Positions 57,627 to 64,000 of a DNA stretch of 64,000 nucleotides are shown one piece after another. The position numbers were made by a program, and so were the translations under genes. Each line of letters opens with the position of its first letter. Position 1 is the stretch's first letter. Source of the DNA: Chaetomium olivaceum (Eukaryota; Ascomycota; Sordariomycetes; Sordariales; Chaetomiaceae). The stretch covers positions 1,213,139 to 1,277,138 of the forward strand of contig JAYWVB010000004.1 in assembly GCA_039881045.1 (NCBI GenBank). Reading direction: 5' to 3'. The notes under the pieces were generated by a model, which made no database searches, had not been told where the DNA came from, and saw only the letters and a program-made list of their open reading frames with translations.

Positions 57627-59006
57627 TCAGATTCCCGCAAACTTTGGTGACGCAAAGACGCCATGGTGTACTATCACACTGGACGTAGGAAAACAGCTTG
57701 GTATCTCCGTCCGACAATATACCAGCGATCTTTTTTTGGCCCCGCAGTACTTCTCTGCCACAATCATGAGCACGTCGGCCAACCCATATCGCCTTTTGTT
57801 TAAATGACTAGCGAGAAGTGCGGCCGTTTCTTTTCCCGAAGGACCGTTCCGCCGCTCAAAGGCCCGTGATTTGAGGGCCCAGACAAGCACCTTTCCCACC
57901 AGCTGAGTGATTGGAAGGCATAGATCGGGGAAGTGTAAGTCCGGCATTGGAAATCGCCTGCGAAGGAATTTTCCAAACAGCAAAAACGTTGCAGTATCTC
58001 GAATGACCTGTTTCTCGGATTTCAGGTAACATGGATAGAATGTCTCCGGATTGCATGCGTCCTCTGACATGCCGAGCAGGGCGTAGATTTTATCCCGGGG
58101 CAGGAAAGACTGGCTATCTGCGAATTTGGCCAGGAGGACATGTAGATTGCGATTTGATGACCACCAAGTATTTTGTCGAATCCGCGGCATGATGTCGAGG
58201 ACCGCTTGAGTAAGTCCCTCGACGGCGAGTCCCATCAGGGAGGGCATTAGGGCGAACGTTCGTGCTGGGCAGGAGCCCTTACCACACATAACTCGAGCCG
58301 TTCTCGCGTTGGCGACTTCCTGGAGAATCCTGTTCGGCAATGTCAGCTCTTGCTTTCTGAGAGTAGGGAAGATAATTAACTGGCTAACATACCACACTCT
58401 CTTGAACCAAGGTCTTGTTAAGAGCTTCTCGAGAACTTGTTTCGGCCACGACGAGGTTGGGCTAGTGTTGGGCCACCGCTGCTTCATAAAATAACCGCAG
58501 AGAGTCGTCCAGCTCTCCTTGCTCCCCATTGCCTGGGATTCAGTGGCCTTGGCATCTATCCAACTAAATGACTCTAGAAGAGTGTTAATACCCTCGTGGC
58601 CGGGGCCCAGCCAGATGAGCACTTCCTCAGCATTTTTGTATATATGTCCCATCTGCTTGACCTGGTGGCCCTTTTCTCTCGGATCATCTTGGTTGATACA
58701 GATGGCGTCGACCCAGAGGAATATATTCTCATCGGGGCGTCGAATGTGATGGAGAGCCGAGTACAGGTTCTCTGTCAAGTTGATCTGATGACCGTCAACG
58801 CGAACCACTGGGATGCCTTCTCGGGGTTCATGCTGGAGACCCCCCCAGTTGTATGACAGAGCCTTGTACGGAATGCCTTTCTCGAGGTCGGGGTAGGATT
58901 CACAAAGCTCGCAGACGATGTCCTCGGCCGGCCATCCTTTGCGAATGTACAACAATCGAGTAGACAATTTATCGAGGTCGAGCGGCGTGTATGGGAAGTT
59001 CGCCAT
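57627..59006 (-). CDS. HET (heterokaryon incompatibility) domain protein
   Basis: Exons 58393-59006 and 57627-58329, joined across a 63-nt intron (donor GTATGT, acceptor ACAG), encode 438 residues. The intron is a multiple of three without a stop, but removing it restores the expected VWILQEVANAR. The HET domain spans about 47-200, with YKALSYNWG (47-55), LWVDAICINQDD (97-108) and the helix HQVKQMGHIYKNAEEVLIWLG (124-133 region). The downstream LLGM block is SFLPRDKIYALLGMSEDA. HET domains trigger non-self cell death in filamentous fungi, usually through partner proteins. There is no NACHT, WD40 or ankyrin region, and the protein is shorter than many HET proteins. The ATG at 59006 is chosen over one 13 codons upstream because it begins the folded part. 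Confidence 0.88.
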   Translation of the reverse strand: MANFPYTPLDLDKLSTRLLYIRKGWPAEDIVCELCESYPDLEKGIPYKALSYNWGGLQHEPREGIPVVRVDGHQINLTENLYSALHHIRRPDENIFLWVDAICINQDDPREKGHQVKQMGHIYKNAEEVLIWLGPGHEGINTLLESFSWIDAKATESQAMGSKESWTTLCGYFMKQRWPNTSPTSSWPKQVLEKLLTRPWFKRVWYVSQLIIFPTLRKQELTLPNRILQEVANARTARVMCGKGSCPARTFALMPSLMGLAVEGLTQAVLDIMPRIRQNTWWSSNRNLHVLLAKFADSQSFLPRDKIYALLGMSEDACNPETFYPCYLKSEKQVIRDTATFLLFGKFLRRRFPMPDLHFPDLCLPITQLVGKVLVWALKSRAFERRNGPSGKETAALLASHLNKRRYGLADVLMIVAEKYCGAKKRSLVYCRTEIPSCFPTSSVIVHHGVFASPKFAGI

Positions 59007-59045
59007 TGAATTGCGTGGAAGATTAAGGAGCGGATATATCATCAA

Positions 59046-59616
59046 AGGTAACTGGTTTGGGGAAGTTTAGGTTTGACAATTGGGAAGGGTTGAACTGGGC
59101 TCATGTCCTCTAAATACCGGCGCCGTTTGACGGGAGCCTTGAGTTCTGCCACCGTGCGCAATGAAATAAGCATTTTGAGTAACGCAATAGTGGTTAAGGT
59201 TCAGGAAGGCTGCTTGCTGTCAAACGACATCTTTCAAGATGCCTCGAGTTTACCCAGGATATCTGGGATAGGTATCTGGGATATCCACAATACTGGCCAG
59301 TGAGAAATGTCATGATACGATTGAGCCAGGGAATTTATTGACGCCTGCGATGGTCTTTTGCCTTGTCGTTGAGCAAATACATACTATAATCAAATGGAAT
59401 TGAGAATAGTACTTCTAAGGTGACTTTTGAACTCCATCGATCCGTGATGTCATTCGCTTCAGGCACCCTGAGTGTTGCATCGATAAGTGGGCCCCGAAAT
59501 CTTGAGCCAAGACTTTAGGTTCAGTCTGCCAAAAGGCGACACCTTGATGGCAACGCGACACGACCCCATCGCATCCGAGTCCCTTACACCAAACAAAAAC
59601 AAGCACATCACCCACC
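59046..59616. other. divergent intergenic region HET / BUD13
   Basis: About 570 bases upstream of both genes. It carries an A/C-rich leader just before 59617. No gene seen. Confidence 0.5.
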
Positions 59617-60696
59617 ATGCCCTCAGACAAAGCAGCCTACCTAGCAGCACACTACCTCACCTCGAGCAGCAAACCCTCCTCATCCTCCACCAAAAAGCGC
59701 AAGCGCAAGCAACCGACCACCTCCTCCTCCGGCCTCCTCATAACCGACGACGACGAAACCGGCTGGGGCGGCAGCGCCAACCAGCCCGACGCCGACGACG
59801 ATGACGCCCCCCTCACAGTAGCCGGCGCGACAACCGACTTCCGCCGCACCAAGAAATCCGGCTGGAAGACCCTCGGCGGGGGTAGCAGCAAGCACCCGCC
59901 CTCAAGACACCTCCACCAGCGCCGCAGACGCAGCCGCAGACGCCGACGCCATCATCGCCTCGGCCGCAGCCGAGTCCGCCGCCGCCGCCGCCGCCCGCCG
60001 AAGCAGCCGAAGACCTCCAACCCGACGACACCTCCACCCCGCAAATGTCCAACGGCGCGCTCGCCGGCCTGCAATCCGCCTCGGCGCTCACAGCGCAGCT
60101 CCGCAAGCGGCAACTCCTCGAAGCCGCCGAGCTCGCGCAGCTCAAAGCCGCCGCCGCCACCCCCAAAGATTCCACCGGCAAGACCGAAGAAGTCATCCTG
60201 CGCGACGCCACGGGCCGACGCGTCGACGCCTCTCTCCGGCGGGCCGAAGCGCGGCGGCAAGCGGCCGAGGCCGAGCGGGCCGAGCGGGCGCGCAAGGACC
60301 TGCTGACGGGGGAGGTGCAGCAGGCGGCGGCGCGGCAGCGGAGAGAGAGGTTGGAGGAGGTGTGCGCGCTGCAGCCCGTGGCGCGGGGGAAAGATGATGC
60401 CGAGCTGAATGAGGAGTTGAAGCGGGAGGAAAGGTGGAATGATCCGATGGCGGAGTTTGTGGAGGCTGCTGGGATGCTGGGGGTGGTGGTGGTGGTGTGG
60501 GGGGGAAGAGAAGAAGGGGGTGGGGAGGAGGCCGGTGTATAAGGGGGCGGCGGCGCCGAATCGGTATGGGATACGGCCGGGGTATCGGTGGGATGGGGTT
60601 GATAGGGGGAATGGGTTCGAGGCGGAAAGGTTTAAGGCGTTGAATCGGCGGGAGAGGGATAAGGGGTTGGAGTATGCTTGGCAAATGGATGTGTAG
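59617..60696 (+). CDS. BUD13: pre-mRNA splicing factor BUD13 (RES complex), frame-disrupted here
   Basis: Subunit of the RES complex that helps the activated spliceosome and retains unspliced RNA in the nucleus. The N-terminus MPSDKAAYLAAHYL, a Lys-rich patch, DETGWGG and the SGWKTLGGG box are typical. Further on come NGALAGLQSASALTAQL, ILRDATGRRVD, EELKREERWNDP and the diagnostic C-terminus NRYGIRPGYRWDGVDRGNGFE with YAWQMDV. These blocks lie in different frames. Changes occur near 59899-59901 (C run), 59994-59996 (C run) and 60471-60506 (G runs), each equal to one surplus base. Corrected, the protein is about 358 residues, the usual size. No intron fits the sites, so they are probably sequence indels, although a decayed gene is possible. 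The gene is convergent with TFG1. Confidence 0.82.
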
Positions 60697-61131
60697 TAAG
60701 GCAGCGGGCGTATCACGGTAGGGTTGGGCTGGGTAAAGGGCGGTCGTAATGACGGTTTACAAAGAAAGGTCAATGGTTATGGTTATCGGGGACGAAGGTG
60801 GGCATTATATGATACGAGGCAATATCCCATTCTAAAGGGCCATACTTAGGAGCGATATTGGGGAGCTCTACCCCCGCTTGAAATTACTACCCTATTACAG
60901 GCTGTGTTGCTTGTGGTCCCAATTTCATATTTCGGGTTTTCTTCCCGGTAACTGAACGCCAATGCCATTCTAGAAGCCACCTGGCGGTCAAAAAGATGCA
61001 AAACACTTCGTCCTTCATTCAACTCCAGTACCCGGAGCGCTCTCCTGAATGGGCCAAATGGATGGCCCCTAATATACAGACCTCTCGGTCATGGCATACT
61101 CGACGCCGCGATAGGGTTTCGGTGAGGCTAT
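60697..61131. other. convergent intergenic region
   Basis: About 435 bases between the 3' ends of BUD13 and TFG1. No gene seen. Confidence 0.55.
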
Positions 61132-63339
61132 CTAGCTGGCCTTGGGACGTAGAAGCTTGTCCGGCCCGTAGACACCGTGAGCCTTAACCATCTGTACCCA
61201 CTGCGAAGTGTTGATGTTGCCAGGCTTGTTCACACGCCCCTGGAACTTCTTCATGAGGTTGCCCAGACTGATGCCTTCCTTGGCATACGGGGCCAGGGCC
61301 TCAGCAATCTCCCTCGGCTGGATGACATCGGTAGCCTGGCCCGGGGGTGGTGACCCGCTGGGGGTCGCAGCGTCGGTCTTGGGAGGTCCCGGTCGGCTTG
61401 CTAGAGCGATGGGATCAGCGCATTCCGAGGTCATGACGGATAAACGCATCGACTCACCACCTGGGGCGGGGCTGCCTGCCCTCGAACCCGAAGGCGTGGC
61501 ACCCGGCCGCATGCCCGGCTTCACCTTGAGCTTCTTCTTGAGCTTGGCGCCCGCGTCCGATCCCTCGCCGGCCGTAGCTTCGCCATCGCTCATGGCAGTG
61601 CTCACCGGCTTCGGTCGCCCGGGGATCGGAGTCCCTCCACGGCTAGGGGCAACAGACCCTTTCCCGGTTTTGAGCTTCTTGCGAACTGCTTCGTTGTCGC
61701 TCGACTCGGACATGTTGGGCGAGCCGGCCCGCTTCAACTTGCCCTTTTTGAGCGCGTCGACCGTCCTCTGTTTCCCAGAGGGTGTCGTATTACCCTTTGT
61801 GTTCGACCCGGAGGCACCTTGGTCTTTCTCGCCGGCCTTCTTGCCCTCTTCATCCTCTCTGACTCCTTATCTGATTCCTCTTCAGAAGCCTAGCACGTGT
61901 TAATGGCGAACAAAAGTACCCCCGCACCACAACTACACTTACCGATTCGTCAGTGAAGGGGTTGTTCTGGTCGGAACCAGACTCCAGATCGTCATAATCT
62001 TGGCCATGCTCAAGCTTCTTGAGCGTCTTGACGGTCTGTTTGCCTATCATTTTGCTTCGGAGTTTCTCGAGTTGCTCCTCCCGCTCCTGCTTCTCGACCT
62101 TGTCCTCTTCACCAGCGCCAAAAGTGTTGGCCGCCACCTGTTCGCGGCGGATACGGTCTTTGGCGTCTTTGGCATCTTCATCGTCGTCCGCCTCAAAGTT
62201 GGGCGCCTCATCGTCGTCTTGGAATTCGTCGCCGGACATGTCGAGCTCAAAGTCATCCTGCCGCTCAGTCCTGCGCGCCATACGCGAAGTGGCGCTCTCC
62301 GTCTTGACGCGCGTGGGTCCGCCCAAGAACCGGCGCGTCTCGCTCTTTTCCTCTCCATAAGCTCCTGGTCTTTCTGCTTCATCACCCAACGCTTGATCTC
62401 CTTGACCTCATACATCATCTTCTCAGCGTCGTCTAGTGAAAGCGTATCAAACTTCGGCTTTTCGTCGAACTTGTAGTACCTCTCGAGTGGGATCATGCGG
62501 AAGCGCGCGCCGTCTATGACGAGCGCGACGTTCACATCCGACAGGCTGGCGATGTACGAACCAACCCACACGCCCGCCTTGCCCTCGGCATCCTCCAAGT
62601 GCCACGGCCAAGTTTCCTCGTAATGGATTTTGGATTCTCTCTTCTGCGCATCCGAGTTCCTTCCGTAGAAGGCAGTTGGCTTTTCCTTTTTGTTGTTTTG
62701 CTTGGGCTTTGGTTCGTTTCGCCCTGGCAACAGGTGCTATCTGTGCTTGGTCCAAGGCGCGTTGCGCCTCCTTGTCGGCCTTGAGCTGGCGGGCACGTTC
62801 AAACTCGGCGGCCTCGGCGGGCGGCGGGTGCCGAATCCTCCTTCACGACCATACGATGGGCAGGCGGAAGTCTCGGGTCGCGGCGCAGCAGAGTGACTGG
62901 CGCGGGAACTGGTCTGGTTTGTGATGTCGATTATGGAATCCGTTTCAGCTTGCTCGAGTCTCCTCCTTTTGCCTTGCTTAGGCGCATGATATGGTGGCGC
63001 AGACCTCCAACAGAGACCGTTTGGTCATGACCAACGGAAATAAAATCCTTATAATTCGCATGGTGTTTTTTGTCCGCAGCCCCCGTTCTGTTCCCGGATC
63101 TGTGCGAGTTGGCGCTTTGTGGGATCGTTCAGGTCATTGAGCACAGGCAATTTTTTCTGGTCTAGGTCGACGCTTTTCCCCAGGCCCCGCCCTTATTTGG
63201 TGGCTTCGAAAATACGGGCGTCGGTCTCTTCTTCTTTTCTTGCCACGAGGGGATTGGCAGAGGCGGGTTTGCGCGGTACGGGAGGACGGCCGGCTGGGGC
63301 GAGGGGGCCATTGCCCGGGGGGGGAGGAGGAGCGCTCAT
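61132..63339 (-). CDS. TFG1: TFIIF alpha subunit (RAP74/Tfg1), frame-disrupted here
   Basis: General Pol II initiation and elongation factor. The likely ATG is at 63339 (MSAPPPPPG). Conserved blocks on the minus strand include FPLVMTKRSLLE, LRHHIMRLSK, VTLLRRDPRLPP and WPWHLEDAEGKAGVWVGSY. Then follow FRMIPLERYYKFDE, DDFELDMSGDEFQDDDEAPN, and a C-terminal winged helix from IQPREIAEALAPY to GPDKLLRPKAS. Introns are likely at 61890-61942 (53 nt, GTAAGT) and 61401-61457 (57 nt, GTGAGT). The blocks sit in several frames. Most changes fit one missing base next to a homopolymer, for example near 62352 (MEREKSETRRF), 61839 and 63005. At least eight changes occur, mostly in the N-terminal half, too many and too small for introns. 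Identity is firm; exact protein length is not. Confidence 0.82.
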
Positions 63340-64000
63340 GATGGGCGGCGAATCGATGGGGGTCTACTCTATAAAGCCCGGGTAGATGGAGACGGTAAGT
63401 ATGTTCCAACCTTCAGCGGTCGGCGGAAATATGGATGTGATCCCTCAGGCAAGGCGCGGTCATCCAGTCGCGTGAAGACAACTAGTAAGTGTGTTGCCTG
63501 GGAGAGACAAATGGTGGAAACTCGCGTGAGATGTACCGCAGAATGAATATTGATCGTGGTGAGGTTGTGGTGTTTGGTGTGATGAAGTGGGATGACGGAT
63601 GGAGCAGGCAGCGAAGAGGCGATCACAGTTCAATAAAGAAAGGAAAAGCTGGGGTGCTTGCGGCTATGACAATCGGCAAGAACAAAGGGCCCACTGAAGA
63701 GCAACCGGCAACTGGCTGCACCACATCTGTGCACGGACCAAGCTTAAGCTCCGGTGACCATAGGTGAATACGCATTCCGCAAGAGGCAGGAAGGCACAGT
63801 TCACTATTCTGGCCTATTGTGTACCTTGCCGTGCTTCCACCCCTTCACTTCATAACTTTAAGGTTCCCACAAGAAGCACAACCACCCGACTCAGGCTGTT
63901 CCGATGTGGAGCAGACCAGACGGGCCAGTTTCGCTCGCCGGGCCTTGTGGGCCTCAACGTCCAATCCCGATTCATCGCCACATGCATCTTAAGCTTGTTC
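63340..64000. other. 5' flank of TFG1
   Basis: The last 660 bases hold the TFG1 promoter side. No gene is supportable; any feature beginning near the right edge would be cut by the window. Confidence 0.5.

Noticed and set aside
58330..58392. Reading the HET gene without an intron
   Set aside because: The frame stays open, but the insert interrupts the conserved VWILQE junction and has good splice signals at both ends.

Overview
The window looks like nuclear DNA of a filamentous ascomycete, most likely a Sordariomycete. The evidence is short GT-AG introns (about 45-110 nt, many with CTAAC/CTGAC-like branch sites), moderately high GC, CT-rich leaders upstream of start codons, a HET-domain gene, a quinate-repressor-type protein and a Zn2Cys6 regulator. 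I found no rRNA, tRNA, CRISPR array, bacterial operon or intact transposon.

Layout. 0-3 kb: a degenerate protein-kinase-like gene. 5.6-7.2 kb: a complete five-exon stearoyl-CoA delta-9 desaturase (OLE1) behind a 2.7 kb non-coding 5' region. 8.8-12.2 kb: a SNF2 helicase with an internal RING finger. 13.5-14.6 kb: a strongly low-complexity block. 15.3-15.9 kb: AIM41, a mitochondrial YqeY-domain protein. 17.7-19.5 kb: a nine-exon SAM methyltransferase. 19.5-25.1 kb: 5.6 kb with no gene I can support. 25.1-27.7 kb: type II PI 4-kinase LSB6. 29-34 kb: two uncharacterised proteins. 34.6-43.1 kb: mitochondrial helicase IRC3, Pol I factor RRN5, and a four-domain RNA-end-processing protein (2H phosphoesterase, endonuclease/exonuclease/phosphatase, poly(A)-polymerase-type nucleotidyltransferase, MJ1316/DUF504). 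43.9-48.3 kb: an unknown protein and a four-TM membrane protein. 48.9-53.6 kb: a quinate-repressor homologue divergent from a Zn2Cys6 factor. 54.4-59 kb: an unknown protein and a HET protein. 59.6-63.3 kb: BUD13 and TFIIF alpha (TFG1), convergent.

The genes are mostly housekeeping and do not form one pathway. Several concern transcription and RNA (RRN5, TFG1, BUD13, the RNA-end protein), two concern mitochondria (AIM41, IRC3), two lipids (OLE1, LSB6), and one pair may concern carbon-source regulation.

Two points stand out. The 2H-EEP-NTase-MJ1316 fusion at 39.4-43.1 kb looks like a self-contained RNA repair or 3'-end remodelling enzyme. Second, at least six conserved genes (the SNF2 gene, IRC3, RRN5, the RNA-end protein, BUD13, TFG1) change reading frame by one base, mostly beside short homopolymers and inside conserved motifs where no normal intron fits. 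I read these as probable consensus indels rather than biology, so exon coordinates in these genes are approximate.
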